Below, piece by piece: positions 10,699 to 20,525 of a stretch of DNA of 64,000 nt. The number at the start of each line of letters is the position of its first letter. Positions within the stretch are counted from its first letter, which is position 1. The stretch lies in assembly GCA_037953745.1 (NCBI GenBank), contig JBAKBP010004441.1, positions 62,001 through 126,000 of the forward strand. Direction: 5' to 3'. The notes under the pieces were generated by a model that was not told the DNA's origin, made no database searches, and saw only the letters and a list, made by a program, of their open reading frames with translations. The position numbers were made by a program, and so were the translations under genes. The stretch is from Lithodes maja (Eukaryota; Arthropoda; Malacostraca; Decapoda; Lithodidae).

Positions 10699-10951
10699 CA
10701 CTCGGATGCCATAGTCTCTAGCCCACTCATAAATATATGTGGCCTTCACCTATTTCTATTTATTGAAGCATATCTCGGGGGACGAATTCGTGAATACAAT
10801 TGTCTATACATCAACTACAAAACTACATATTCTATATAATGACACGCAAGTTCTCTCCTAAAACCAATCCATATAATGACAATTGCATAGAGATAAACAT
10901 AGGAGGTCCACAAATTCTTATGAGTGTGCTAGAGACTATGGTATCCGAGTG
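10699..10951. mobile_element. Family F MITE (TA-flanked)
   Basis: 253 bp with TIRs of about 32 bp, starting CACTCGGATGCCATAGTCTC and matched by the reverse complement at the right end with two differences. TA lies on both sides. It sits six bases after the D1 element. Confidence 0.75.
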
Positions 10952-11008
10952 TACGTAAGGGTTTGATATGTGACAAAGTTATGTATGACAAAAATATGTA
11001 CACCCCTT

Positions 11009-11386
11009 GGTAAGTGTTGTGTTAGCGGGCATACTGTCCGCTTTGTTACATAGTCGCTCGCTCGAAGCTACATTCGCGCCTTATTTGACTGCTGTTATTC
11101 GCCCCTGCTGGTAATATATTTGATGATGACAATAAGTCATGGGGGTGAGGGGTTCCCATTAGTGTATCCCACAGCCAGGTGTTGGGTAAATTGTTTTGTT
11201 ACCGGCCGTGGAATACAATAATGGGTTGGCCACCCTCACCCCCCATGACTTAGTGTCATCATCATATATATATTACCAGCAGGGGCAAATAACTGCAGTC
11301 AAATTAGACGGGAATGTAACTGTGAGCGTGCGACTGCGACTATGTAGGCAAAGCGGACGGTACGCCTGCTAACACAACCCTTACCC
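11009..11386. mobile_element. 378-bp fold-back element
   Basis: Almost the whole length is self-complementary. The left arm (GGTAAGTGTTGTGTTAGCGG ... CCCCTGCTGGTAATATAT ... GTCATGGGGGTGAGG) is mirrored by the right arm up to AACACAACCCTTACC. The centre is near 11195. Arms are about 150-180 bp with roughly 10-15% mismatch by eye. No target duplication is obvious. Confidence 0.75.
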
Positions 11387-11409
11387 ACTTCTTTTATATT
11401 ATGTACGGG

Positions 11410-11520
11410 CTTCAACCTATCTCAACCACAAACCGTTTTAACTACCACAGATCCTTCCTAAGCTGCATAATATCCTCTAAATAAAGCCAGAATATATTAT
11501 AAGACACGTCGCTGGTACTC
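11410..11520 (+). mobile_element. Family A MITE, right-half fragment
   Basis: Carries CCGTTTTAACTACCACAG, ATCCTTCCTAAGCTGCAT and the end GTCGCTGGTACTC. The left half is absent and the terminal GGGTTAA is degraded. Confidence 0.6.
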
Positions 11521-11636
11521 TAATGGCTAATCAAGTACGGGGTTGATAATTATGTGATAGATCTGATGTTGTACTAGGTACGTTATCACCACTGGAAATG
11601 ACGTCATTGTTATTGTGACTGTTTTGGTTTATATAT

Positions 11637-11867
11637 TAACCTATTAAGTACCAGCGACGTGTGTGATATTTTATTCTAGCTATATTTTGACGATATTGTG
11701 CAGCTTGGAAAGGATCTGTGGTAGTTAAAAGGGTTGGTGGAGATAGTTTGAAGCCTTTGTTATTACTAGTGGCCCTTCCTATTTCCTAAGCTGAATAAAA
11801 TCGTAAATAGTTGCCAGAATATGATGAAAAGGACGTCCCTGGTACTAAATACGTTACTTTTATAACC
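11637..11867 (-). mobile_element. Family A MITE, full-length but diverged
   Basis: The left end TTAACCTATTAAGTACCAGCGACG mirrors the family right end. It then passes through GGATCTGTGGTAGTTAAAA and CCTAAGCTGAATAAAATCG, and ends GGACGTCCCTGGTACTAAATAC followed by GTTA. Confidence 0.6.
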
Positions 11868-12377
11868 AGGGTAGTTAAATTTAGACAATTTTATGAGGCT
11901 TTCGATGGATATATGGCAGCTAAAAGGATTACCTGAGTTAGTCTTAAGCGCGGATTGGTCGTTTTTCTGGACCCTTTTCTCCTTCGTGTTAAGCCCCGTT
12001 TGTTTTGAGATTATAAGACGTTTGGTTCATTAGCTTGGCGATTTTAAGACTTTTCGTCCCATCTTTTTCAATATTAAGACATTCCGTGCTATTTAGGTGT
12101 CTTTTTTTTTAGATATTTGTCTACTGTGACGCATGTCGAGTGTGAGCATGCTGTACAGAACGCCTAGTCATGCCCCACTCTCGCTAGGATCGTCAGGGCA
12201 GGAACTTTGGCTGTAGTCTGTGTAGAGTTTCCTAACTTAGTTCATGTGAGCCGTTGCACTATAAGTATTATGAATATGTATGTTGTTTTCATCTGAGTCA
12301 ACGAGTTCTATTTTATATCATTAGTTATAAGTATTGTGTATAAAACTTATTTGTAATGATGAGAGGAGAGAGAGAGA

Positions 12378-12513
12378 TTACGTAACGGGGGGTCAGTGGG
12401 TGCGCCATGCGGGAGGTGGGCCTAACTCACTAGCACTCCCCCCCCTCCCTCCTCCCCCTCAGTGCGTGGGAAAGCCTTTGTCGATCCCAGATTGAGAGAG
12501 AACAATTACGTAA
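12378..12513. promoter_or_regulatory. Two TTACGTAA palindromes in the LTR U3
   Basis: TTACGTAA occurs at 12378-12385 and 12506-12513, each within a loosely repeated block (GAGAGAGA ... TTACGTAA ... GTCAGTGGG). The 8-mer is a classic bZIP (PAR/E4BP4/ATF-like) binding palindrome. The copies lie about 190 and 60 bp upstream of the TATA box. Function is inferred. Confidence 0.45.
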
Positions 12514-12568
12514 TGATTGTCAGTGGGCGGTCCTTAGTAGTTTACGTTGGGCTCACTAGAGGGCCGAG

Positions 12569-12605
12569 TATAAAAAGGGAAGTCTCGCCACATTTTCTTC
12601 AGAAC
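12569..12605 (+). promoter_or_regulatory. TATA box and initiator of the LTR
   Basis: TATAAAAA at 12569-12576 is followed by TTCAGAAC with the candidate start A at 12601, 32 bp from the first T of the TATA box. This is the usual arthropod core-promoter spacing. It would divide the LTR into about 475 bp of U3 and about 1380 bp of R-U5. Confidence 0.55.
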
Positions 12606-14157
12606 TCATTAGGCAGAGCGACTTCTCATTTCCCTTGCTAACTATAGACATTCTTCTGACTGATGTGAACTTTCTCTACTATCTGTACCGCCTTTTTTCC
12701 TCTTTTCCCGACCCTTTTTAACCTCAATGGTCCCGTTGGTGCAGAGTTAGTCAGCCAACGTATTATCGCTTGAGTTCTCACGAGATATATGCCTATTAGA
12801 TAGCCTATTTTGGAAGGGTCAACTTAGAATAGGATTGATTAATGTTTGTTGCACTCTTATATGCATTTCCCTGTGTATTATTATTATTGTTCCAGTTTTC
12901 TGCTGGTCTAGGTAATGCTAGACTGGGATAAGGCTACTGGTGTTGTGATTCCCGATGTGTACTAGATTTTGTTGAACCTGTACAATCGCAACGGAGACGT
13001 GGGAAGCCTAGGTGGTCTTTCTGACTGTGTACCTTGTGAGTTTAGCACTGTGTTGCGAGTGAGGGCTTTTGCCTCTGCCACCCAACACTGTCCTAGCTCG
13101 GTTGCTTTGACTTTGAGAGGATCGCCAGGAGAGAACCAGATACTAGCGATCTGGATCTCTCAAGAGAGCATCCCGTCAATTAACGTAATTTGGCCGCACA
13201 GCCTTAAGGACCTCGCTAGGCTACGAGCCGCTTGCTTAGCCATTGTTTCCTAGCCTACTACATCCCAGCTAGACTTTGCTCGATCAGCAGATACAGAATA
13301 GTATTGAAGCTTTCCTTATGTATACTATTGTTTAAGCACTATTGATTTCATGTGTTGCACGCTTAGCTACTTTAGTGATTAGTGGCCCACGAGCACAATC
13401 CGAGTAGGCTATTGCCGGTGCATTGGCGGAGTACTTCTTTTTAATGTTTGCCATTTACTATTGCCTATTCTTATAATTCTTCTTATGTCAATTTAAACCT
13501 TTAATGATACTTAATTGCCAGTGTGTTGCTTATTGAATTGCTGTTCAAAATCCGATACGTACTTCTTACGAGCATCCGAGAAGCATCTAACTTTTTCAGA
13601 AGATTCCTTGCTCGATGCTCAAGGACTATTGATTAACGTAACGTAATAGTGCCGATCCGAAGTAGAGGGTTGAGGACTTCTTAAGTTCTTAGTCAAGGGT
13701 GGATTACTTCGGCTAACACTATTCTTTGGTGTTGTTTCTTACTTCTTTGTTTGATTGTTGACCAGACTAGATAATTCCTGTCTCTTTATTAGTCTGTTGT
13801 AGAACACTAGTACCGAGTTCTTATATACCCCGTTATAGCAGATCGAACTCTGGAGGGTATTGGTGTTTTTTGTTCGGCTGGCAGTACTTAGGGTTTGGGT
13901 TCGTGTGTTTCCGTTGTGGCAGCGAGCCGTACTCAAGTCCTGATTAAGAGCCCTTGTGTACCCGAGTGCCAGGTCGTAACACTACCAAAACATTTACAAA
14001 GTAATCTACAAGGGGGATCTAATGGATTTTTTTTTTTTTTAAGTTTGATGGAGGTCTAGGGAGGAAAGTAGGAAAATATGAAATACAGGACATGACAAAA
14101 AATCGACCAAAAAGTGAACTATCCCCCCTTAACCGAGACAGTAGCCTATGCAGCCTA

Positions 14158-14529
14158 TTAAGGGGAGATGGGAAGTTTGTTGTGGTCCATTAATTCATTT
14201 ATTCCTTTATTTCTTAGTTTCCTCGCTAGACCTCCATCAAGCTTAGAAAAACACCCCCTAGACCCCCCTTCAAGATACATTTGTAAATTTTTTGGTAGCC
14301 AAATTTCCCGGTCGAAGGCTAGTTCTTCTTAAAATTTCAGGCTCGCTTTCGCTCGCCAGGAAAAGATCGAACACCTAAATGGCACGAAAGGTCTTTAAAT
14401 TGACTAGGAAATGGGGCGAAAGGTGTTAAAATCGATAAATTAATGGGCCGAACGTCTTATAATCTGAAAACAAATGGCGCTTAACACGACGGAGAAAGGG
14501 GACCAGAAAAATGGCCCATCTCCCCTTAA
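14158..14529 (+). mobile_element. Family B MITE (B3), complete
   Basis: TTAAGGGGAGATGGG at the left and CCCATCTCCCCTTAA at the right give clear TIRs inside TTAA. All internal landmarks are present, including CTCGCTTTCGCTCGCCAGG. Confidence 0.85.
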
Positions 14530-14743
14530 TGTGTAGAGTTGTAGACCAATTGGTAAGCTGAATATAATCTTCTGATAATTGCCAAAATATAATGAAAAGG
14601 ACGTCACCGGTACTGAAGGGGTTAACACGAATATGGCGGTGATACAAACACTAGAACTAAAGGAAGTGCTAGTATTTGCATCACCGCCATATTCGTGTTA
14701 ACCCCTTCAGTACCGGTGACGTCCTTTTCATTATATTCTGGGC
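14530..14743. mobile_element. Inverted pair of family A fragments around a palindrome
   Basis: A right-half fragment of family A (AAGCTGAATATAATC ... GGACGTCACCGGTACTGAAGGGGTTAA) faces an inverted left end (TTAACCCCTTCAGTACCGG...). Between them lies CACGAATATGGCGGTGAT with its reverse complement, separated by about 13 bp. Arms from 14581 and to 14743 are about 74 bp and nearly perfect, so the region forms one long hairpin. Confidence 0.75.
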
Positions 14744-15244
14744 GGGTGCCCAGAAATAGGGGAGCTATCCCCCCCGCCAAAGGTGGCTTTCTAGGGCCTT
14801 TCCTAGCTGATGCTGAAAGGATTGGGTTCTAGTCGTGTGGTGATGGGCTGGTCTATCAGAGTGAGAACTGAGCGATCTCTTGCCATACCCATAGCTTACT
14901 CCGACTCTTCCTTTTACTTATATATTTTCTAGATCTCAAGTGACTGCGTCTCTTCCGTGGATTGACCTGCCAATCTACCAAGATTAGAAGCCAAAGCGTC
15001 ACATTTTTCCTTTGCCCCTCAACTTTCTCTTCATAATTGCTGAGGGGCACAGGGCCCTGGGTGGGGCTTTGGTTTCCCGGGCATTTCCGCACCCTCCTCA
15101 GCTCCCCTCCTGGGAGTGGCTTCGGTCACCCAGGCTTTGTGGTAGGCAGGGAGGGTTCTGTGGGGGCTCTCGGTTATGGCCTTGGCCTTGCTTGGGGCCT
15201 TGGGCCTGTTCGGCCAGGCAGCCTGGGGAACAGCAACAACAACA
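14741..15244 (+). mobile_element. S1 repeat, copy 2
   Basis: Same start (GGGCGGGTGCCC) and same (CAA)n tail as copy 1. It is inserted in the family A fragment at ...ATATTCTGG. A clear target duplication was not found, so the target may have been rearranged. Confidence 0.7.
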
Positions 15245-15339
15245 CTAAATGAAGTGGCCTGTAAATTGCCATATTTATTCCCTGGCTGATCCTTCCCAAA
15301 TGGTAGAAATAATAGCTCGATTACTTTAGTCGTCTGGGA

Positions 15340-15430
15340 GATATAATCTAATATATTAATTTCACTCCCAACACCATCCACCTTCCAATGAAATTAACGA
15401 AAGCATATGATCCACCCGGGATTTGAACCT
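15340..15430 (-). mobile_element. tRNA-derived SINE fragment (S2 family)
   Basis: On the minus strand a perfect B box, GGTTCAAATCC, is followed by CGGGTGGATCATATGCTTTC and TTAATTTCATTGGA. This matches the SINE at 54554-54700. The tRNA 5' half with the A box is missing; instead a family B right-end remnant (GGAGAAGGGGATCTAGAAAA) adjoins. Confidence 0.6.
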
Positions 15431-15479
15431 GGAGGAGAAGGGGATCTAGAAAAACGACCTCTCTCCCTTTATCCCCTAC

Positions 15480-15828
15480 TGTACCGGAGAATACAGTAAT
15501 AAAATTCCCCCCCAGTCCCAAGCAATGTGGCAAGATAGAACAACCTTCCACCTCAAGAGATGAAGGAAGACTGGCTCCCAGCTTTCAGAGGGTTGGATTT
15601 AAGCTGAGAAGTGTTGCCGTATTGAGAGCAGTGCTCAAACGGTCGTGGTACCAGGCACAACCTGATACAGGCAGTTACAAGGAAAGTACATTACTGATGG
15701 CTTCCAGCCGTCGCTGGGACTGGGGAGTGACTTATCTACTGACGGCTGGTAGCGGTCGCTGGGATTGGATGGGTTAAAGGTTAAGTACATGACCATGATT
15801 TTATATCCATTTATCGAATTTATAATGG
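15480..15828. other. Unassigned sequence with a short internal repeat
   Basis: The phrase GGCTTCCAGCCGTCGCTGGGA recurs imperfectly about 45 bp later as CGGCTGGTAGCGGTCGCTGGGA. No gene is seen. Confidence 0.25.
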
Positions 15829-16161
15829 TTAAGGGGAGATCCTTCACTTTTTGTGAATTTTGTATTTATTTATTATTTTTCTAGTTTCCTCGCTAGACCT
15901 CCATCAAGCTTAAAATGAAGCCCCCTAGACCCCCTTTCAAGATTTTTTTTTACATTTTTCGGTAGAAAAATGTCCTGGCCGAAGGCCGATTCCACTTAAT
16001 TTACAGGCTCGCTCTCGCTCGCCAGGAAAAAATAGAGACCTAATTGACAGGAAAAGTCTTAAAATTGATAGAAATGGCTCGAAAGTTCATAAAATCGCCA
16101 AACTAATGAGTCTAAAGATGAGGGAGAAGGTGGTCTTGAAAAGCGACTCTTCTCCCCTTAA
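15829..16161 (+). mobile_element. Family B MITE (B4)
   Basis: Between TTAA sites at 15829 and 16158. It shows GACCTCCATCAAGC, TGGCCGAAGGCCGA and GGCTCGCTCTCGCTCGCCAGG. The right half lacks one of the internal CTTAAAATC blocks. Confidence 0.8.
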
Positions 16162-16337
16162 TATTAAGAGTTTTGGCCTACTTACTTGGAACAGGGTACA
16201 GTTAAGAGACGGCTGTGTGGTTGGCAGGTTAGGTCAGGTCTGGTCAGGTGAAGGTATTGAGGGATAATCCTTTACAACGGCACCTCGTAGCTACTTTCTA
16301 CTTTTCCTATAGTGTTGAGATGGGAGAAAGGAGAGGA

Positions 16338-17032
16338 AGGAAGCTGTTGGAGTGGCTTTGTTATATGTGTTATTAGAGGGGAGAAGGGGTGTTGGAGTGG
16401 CTTTGTTATGTGTGTTATTAGAGGGGAGAATTGGTTTTGGAGAGAGTTGAAGCTGTTGGAGTGGCTTTGTTATATGTGTTATTAGAGGGGAGAAGGGGTG
16501 TTGGAGTGGCTTTGTTATGTGTGTTATTAGAGGGGAGAATTGGTTTTGGAGAGAGTTGAAGCTGTTGGAGTGGCTTTGTTATGTGTTATTAGAGAGTAGA
16601 AGGGGTGTTGGAGGGAGTGGAAGCTGTTGGAGTGGCTTTTTATGTGTGTTATTAGAGGGGAGAAGGGGATTTGGAGAGAGGAAGCTGTTGGAGTGGCTTT
16701 GTTATGTGTGTTATTAGAGGGGAGAAAGGGTGTTGGAGAAAGGAAGCTGTTGGAGTGGCTTTGCTATGTGTGTTATTTGAGGTGAGAAGGGGTGTTGGAG
16801 AGAGTGGAAGCTGTTGGAGTGGCTTTGTTATGTGTGTTATTAGAGGGGAGAAGGGGTGTTGGAGAGAGAGGAAGGTGTTGGAGTGGCTTTGGTATGTGTG
16901 TTATTAGAGGGGAGAAGGGGTGTTGGAGAGAGTGGAAGCTGTTGGAGTGGCTTTGTTATGTGTGTTATTAGAGGGGAGAAGGGGTGTTGGAGAGAGTGGA
17001 AGCTGTTGGAGTGGCTTTGTTATGTGAGTTAG
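16338..17032. repeat. About 62-bp minisatellite, 11-12 copies
   Basis: Unit around GAAGCTGTTGGAGTGGCTTT plus GTTATGTGTGTTATTAGAGG plus GGAGAAGGGGTGTTGGAGAGAG. Copy lengths vary because the GGTGTTGGAGAGAGTG part is sometimes missing. Confidence 0.9.
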
Positions 17033-17097
17033 AGAGTGCGTCCTCCTCCCACCGTGGTTCGTGCAACACTGGGTGTGCCGCGGATCTCAAGGCCTCA

Positions 17098-17459
17098 ACC
17101 TCAATTGACAACTTGTGAGTTTCGGTCTATAAGGAAGTTGGTGCTTTATGTATCATAATTTATTTAGCAGAATAATATTGTAAACGTAATGCCAGTATGT
17201 GATGGTTAAAAAGATAGCTACATTTGGTTTTATGTATTTATATAAGCAATGCAACCATATTTATATAAGCAATGCAACCATATTTATATAAGCAATGCAA
17301 CCATATTTATATAAGCAATGCAACCATATTTATATAAGCAATGCAACCATATTTATATAAGCAATGCAACCATATTTTAGGCGGTAATTATGCTAAGTAT
17401 CGATGCAAACAAGTCCAACTTCCTTATAGCCCAAAACTCGCAAGTGGTCAATTACTTAG
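17098..17459. mobile_element. MITE with about 38-bp TIRs and an internal 23-bp array
   Basis: The left end TTGACAACTTGTGAGTTT ... CTATAAGGAAGTTGG is mirrored by CCAACTTCCTTATAGC ... CGCAAGTGGTCAA. A single-end fragment of the same family (ATTGACCACTTGCGAGTTT) lies at 21619-21637. The interior has expanded (see 17236-17374). Confidence 0.65.
17236..17374. repeat. 23-bp tandem repeat, six copies
   Basis: Unit ATTTATATAAGCAATGCAAC plus CAT, identical in all copies, inside the preceding MITE. Confidence 0.9.
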
Positions 17460-17817
17460 TTAAAGGGTGTAGTGCTTGGCTTTTGGTCTATATATTTATT
17501 TATATATTATTTTTTGAGATTCCTTGCTAGACCTCCATCAAGCTTATAAAAACACCCCCTAGACCCCCTTTCAAGACAAATTGATATATCCCGGCCGAGG
17601 GCCTGTTCCTTCTAAATTTAGAAGCTCGCTATCGCTCCTCAGGAAAAAAAAAAAAAAAAAAAAAGACACCTAAAGGGCACAAAAGGTCTTAATATTGATA
17701 AATACAACGAGGCGAAACATATCAAATTCGCCAAACTAACGGAACGAACGTCGTACAACCCCAAAACTGATAATGAGGGAGAAGGGGGTCCAGAAAAAGA
17801 GAGTACTGCTCCCTTAA
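17460..17817 (+). mobile_element. Family B MITE (B5)
   Basis: TTAA at 17460 and 17814. It carries an expanded A-run of about 22 nt at 17646-17663 next to the Ser/Ala-like CGCTATCGCTCCTCAGG motif, which is mutated from CGCTCGCCAGG. Confidence 0.75.
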
Positions 17818-17910
17818 TCTTTGACTCTTTAACACGTCCTTCCTAATCTTAATAATGCCGTGTAATGGGAACCAGTACGAATGAACAGAATGCAACTTGA
17901 GGGTTTAAAA

Positions 17911-18238
17911 TTAACGGAGAGGTAGTTGCTTTTTCTGGACTCCCTTCTACATCATGTTTAGCGCCATTACTTTTGAGATACTAAGACGTTCTCACCTCAA
18001 TTAGTTTGTCGATTTTAAGACCTTCGTCATATTATGTTATCAATATCAAGATCTTTCGTGCTAGTTAGGTGTCGATTTTTCCTGGCGAGCGTTAGCGAGC
18101 CTGTAGTTTTGGAGGAATTAGCCTTCGGCCGGGACATTTTTCTACCGAAAAAGGTACAAATTTATCTTGAACGGGAATCTTGAGGACTACTTATTAAGCT
18201 TGATGAAGGTCTAAGGAGGAAACTAAAACAATAAAGAA
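17911..18238 (-). mobile_element. Family B MITE (B6), truncated at its far end
   Basis: Begins TTAACGGAGAGGTAGTTGC and retains CCTGGCGAGCGTTAGCGAGC and CTTCGGCCGGGACATTTT. It stops near GAGGAAACTAAAACAAT, where the next element begins. Confidence 0.7.
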
Positions 18239-18593
18239 TAAGTCGGTCCTCCAGTAACGTGGCTAATGTGTTCTGGTAACCTCCGGTGTTACCAAAAACC
18301 GCGTTAACGAACCCATACGCTTACATGTTAAAGGTACCTTGGCGTTCTGGGGATTTCCACAAAGTCCACTTTTTCTCCATAGAAACCTATGTTATAATAA
18401 TAAATTCAATTATAAAGGTTAGGTTATATGTGATTTGCATGCATAAACCTAACATGAGGTGCATTGGGTTCATTTGCCCATTGAAACAACTCTTACCTCT
18501 TGAGTAAATACTTCGCTTAGTGAAGGAGAGAGACAGTCAGAGTGGCGACGCCATTTTCGGACAAAGCTCTGAAATCCCGCCTAAAATTTGCCG

Positions 18594-19035
18594 TCTTATT
18601 TCTCACCTCACACAAGAACTACAACATGTAGAGTGTTTTAGTCTTCACCCATCGCACAGCAACGACCATATCTACCTCTGGTATGTATAAAAACGTGATT
18701 AAGACATTTATTTGCAGAGATTTGAGCATCAGTAAATGACGAAAGTCGGGAGTAAAGGTTCGGCGGCCGACATAGCCTAGCCACACAACACACACACACA
18801 CTCACTCGACATAGCCAAACAACAGTAACACAGACACACACAAGTTTCGGTAATTATTTCTCACCTCACACAATTACTACACAATGTAGAGTGTTTTAGT
18901 CTTCACCTATCGCACGGCAACGACCATATCTACCTCTGGTATGCATACAAACTTGGTTAGGCCATTTATTTGCAGATATATGAGCATCGGTAAATTACGA
19001 AAAAGTCGGGAGTATAGGTTCGGCGCCGGGCAGGC
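18594..19035. repeat. Direct duplication, period about 262 bp
   Basis: Two diverged copies share TTTCTCACCTCACACAA, GTAGAGTGTTTTAGTCTTCA, CGACCATATCTACCTCTGGT and AAGTCGGGAGTA. A CA-rich stretch separates them. Confidence 0.8.
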
Positions 19036-19055
19036 CCCGTGTCAGTGTAAATATT

Positions 19056-19690
19056 TAAGAACATAAGAACATAAGAAAATGGGAGTCTGCAGAAAGCCGA
19101 TTGGCCTAAGCAAGGCAGATCCCTGTCCCACACAATCCCAATTTCAAAGCCCAATTATAGGCTCAACACTCTAATACCCTGAGGATCATCTTACCAAAAC
19201 GGTTAGAGATTAACGCAGGATTACGGGGTCTGCAGAGCGCTGATTGGCCCAACCCTGCTGATCCCCCTTCACACCCAACCCTTCTCGTCCATATGCTTAT
19301 CCAATTTTATCTTAAAGCTCCCTATCGTTTTTAATCCCACTATAGCACTTGGTAGTCCATTCCACCCATCTACAACTCTGTTACCAAACCAATATTTGCC
19401 TATATCTTTTCTGAAACGAAATTTATCTAATTTGAAACCATTGGTACGAGTTCTTTCGCTATCACTGAGCTTTAGTACATTTGTCATGTCCCCTTTGTTA
19501 ATCCCACTAACCCACTTGAACACCTCTATCATATCCCCTCTAACTCTGCGTCTCTCTAACGAATGTAAGCCTAATTTCTTCAACCTTTCTTTATACGGAA
19601 GATTTCTAATATTATGGATCATTTTTGTCATTCTACGTTGTACTCTCTCCAATGAATCTATGTCCATTCTGTCCATATGTCCATTCTGTC
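19056..19690 (-). pseudogene. CR1-like LINE 3' end: RT C-terminus, UTR and octamer tail
   Basis: The minus-strand frame 19676-19269 encodes 135 residues beginning DIDSLERVQRRMTKMIHN, then RRRVRGDMIEVFKWVSG, GNRVVDGWNGLPS and KLDKHMDEKGWV-stop. This is the standard C-terminal domain downstream of the RT in CR1/Rex/L2-type LINEs. The 3' UTR follows to 19056 and ends in an (ATGTTCTT)n-type octamer tail, the hallmark of CR1-like elements. It is 5'-truncated. The UTR contains a diverged internal duplication (GGGTCTGCAGAGCGCTGATTGG / GAGTCTGCAGAAAGCCGATTGG). Confidence 0.8.
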
Positions 19691-19835
19691 CACGATCAAA
19701 TGTCCATTTGATCGTGTTAGCAACATTTTGGAATCTTGGGGTGTACCGCGTCCGACCAAATCCGCGTTTCCAAAACGTGTGTTACTGGAGGACCAACTGT
19801 ATATATAAATAAGCTCATAAACAAACCCTAACCCC

Positions 19836-20206
19836 TAAAGGGAGCCCACCTCGCTTTTTTCTCTTTCTCTCCCTCTCTCTTTGGCTTGTATCCATTCGGC
19901 CCCATTCAGCCTACTGTTTTAACATGCTTACCCTCTTCCAGGTGTCAATATTTTCCTGGCGAGCGGTAGCGAGCCAGCATATGTATATTTTTTTGTTGAC
20001 AGCAAGCTAAATTTGTACATTTTGTGATAGAAAAATGTCTCTGGCGAAGCCGGATTTCTCCATACAATGCTGGGTCGCTATCGCTCGCCAGGAAGAAATC
20101 GACACCTGGATGGGGATAAGCATCTCAAAACAGTTGGCTAAATGGGGCCGAATGGATACAAGCCAGGGAAAGAGAGAGAAGGAGAGAAAAAAAAAATACC
20201 CCTTAA
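19836..20206. mobile_element. Family C fold-back MITE, copy C1
   Basis: Starts TAAAGGGAGCCCACCTCGC and ends near CCCCTTAA. The motif CCTGGCGAGCGGTAGCGAGC and its inverted counterpart GGTCGCTATCGCTCGCCAGG sit symmetrically around TGACAGCAAGC..., with GGCGAAGCCGG near the middle. Almost all of the element is one inverted repeat. Confidence 0.8.
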
Positions 20207-20229
20207 GTGGCATCATAATCAGTAGGAAT

Positions 20230-20470
20230 AAGACACGCTAGGTTCTCGCTCTCCCTCTATCTCTCTCTCTCTCTCTCATGCATTCATTCTTTCTCTTTCC
20301 TTCTTTGTTTTCTTTCTTTTGCCCACTCTCACTCACTCACTCACTTACTCTCTCTCTCTCTCTCTCTCTCTCTCAGCCAATATTTCGGCCAAAGTTTTGG
20401 CCAAAACATTTCAGCCAAAATTCTGCCAAAACTTTTGACCAAAGTTTCAGCCAATATTTCGAACAATAAT
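20230..20470. repeat. (CT)n tracts and an AAAATTTTGGCC-type repeat
   Basis: CT runs at about 20250-20277 and 20350-20373, then imperfect repeats of GCCAAAGTTTTGGCCAAAAC at 20377-20465. The reading frames across it are by-products. Confidence 0.7.
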
Positions 20471-20525
20471 ATCGTCAAATATAGCTAGAAGAAAATATAA
20501 CACGTTGCTGATACTCAAAGGGTTA
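20465..20525 (+). mobile_element. Family A right-end fragment
   Basis: TATCGTCAAATATAGCTAGA leading to ACGTTGCTGATACTCAAAGG and GTTAAG. The S1 copy begins immediately after. Confidence 0.6.

Larger units (their letters stand above)
12125..13981 (+). mobile_element. Solo LTR, 1857 bp
   Basis: It begins TGTGACGCATG and ends CAGGTCGTAACA, forming a short TIR (TGTGACG/CGTAACA, one mismatch). The 4-bp repeat CTAC flanks it at 12121-12124 and 13982-13985, and a family B MITE is interrupted exactly there. A 4-bp duplication with TG..CA ends fits Ty3/gypsy or BEL/Pao LTRs (Copia uses 5 bp). The internal gag-pol has been lost, presumably by LTR-LTR recombination. A promoter is visible inside. No coding frame is supported. 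Confidence 0.75.
11944..14132 (-). mobile_element. Family B MITE (B2) split by a solo LTR
   Basis: The first part, 11944-12124, runs from TTAAGCGCGGATTGG through GCGATTTTAAGAC to ATATTTGTCTAC. The second, 13982-14132, resumes with CTACCAAAACATTTACAAAG and ends CTATCCCCCCTTAA. Joined at the CTAC, the two halves read as an ordinary B copy, which gives the order B first, LTR second. Confidence 0.75.
18243..19795. mobile_element. Possible mariner-type element with a LINE inside
   Basis: GGTCCTCCAGTAAC at 18246-18259 is the exact reverse complement of GTTACTGGAGGACC at about 19778-19791, where the outer context reads (T)ACAGTTGGTCC on the complementary strand. The CAGT-like end suggests Tc1/mariner. 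Contents are an unassigned 18260-18590, a direct duplication and a LINE 3' end. No transposase is recognised. Confidence 0.4.

Noticed and set aside
20278..20469. Frame over CT tracts
   Set aside because: Dominated by Ser/Leu runs from (CT)n and by the GGCCAAA repeat.
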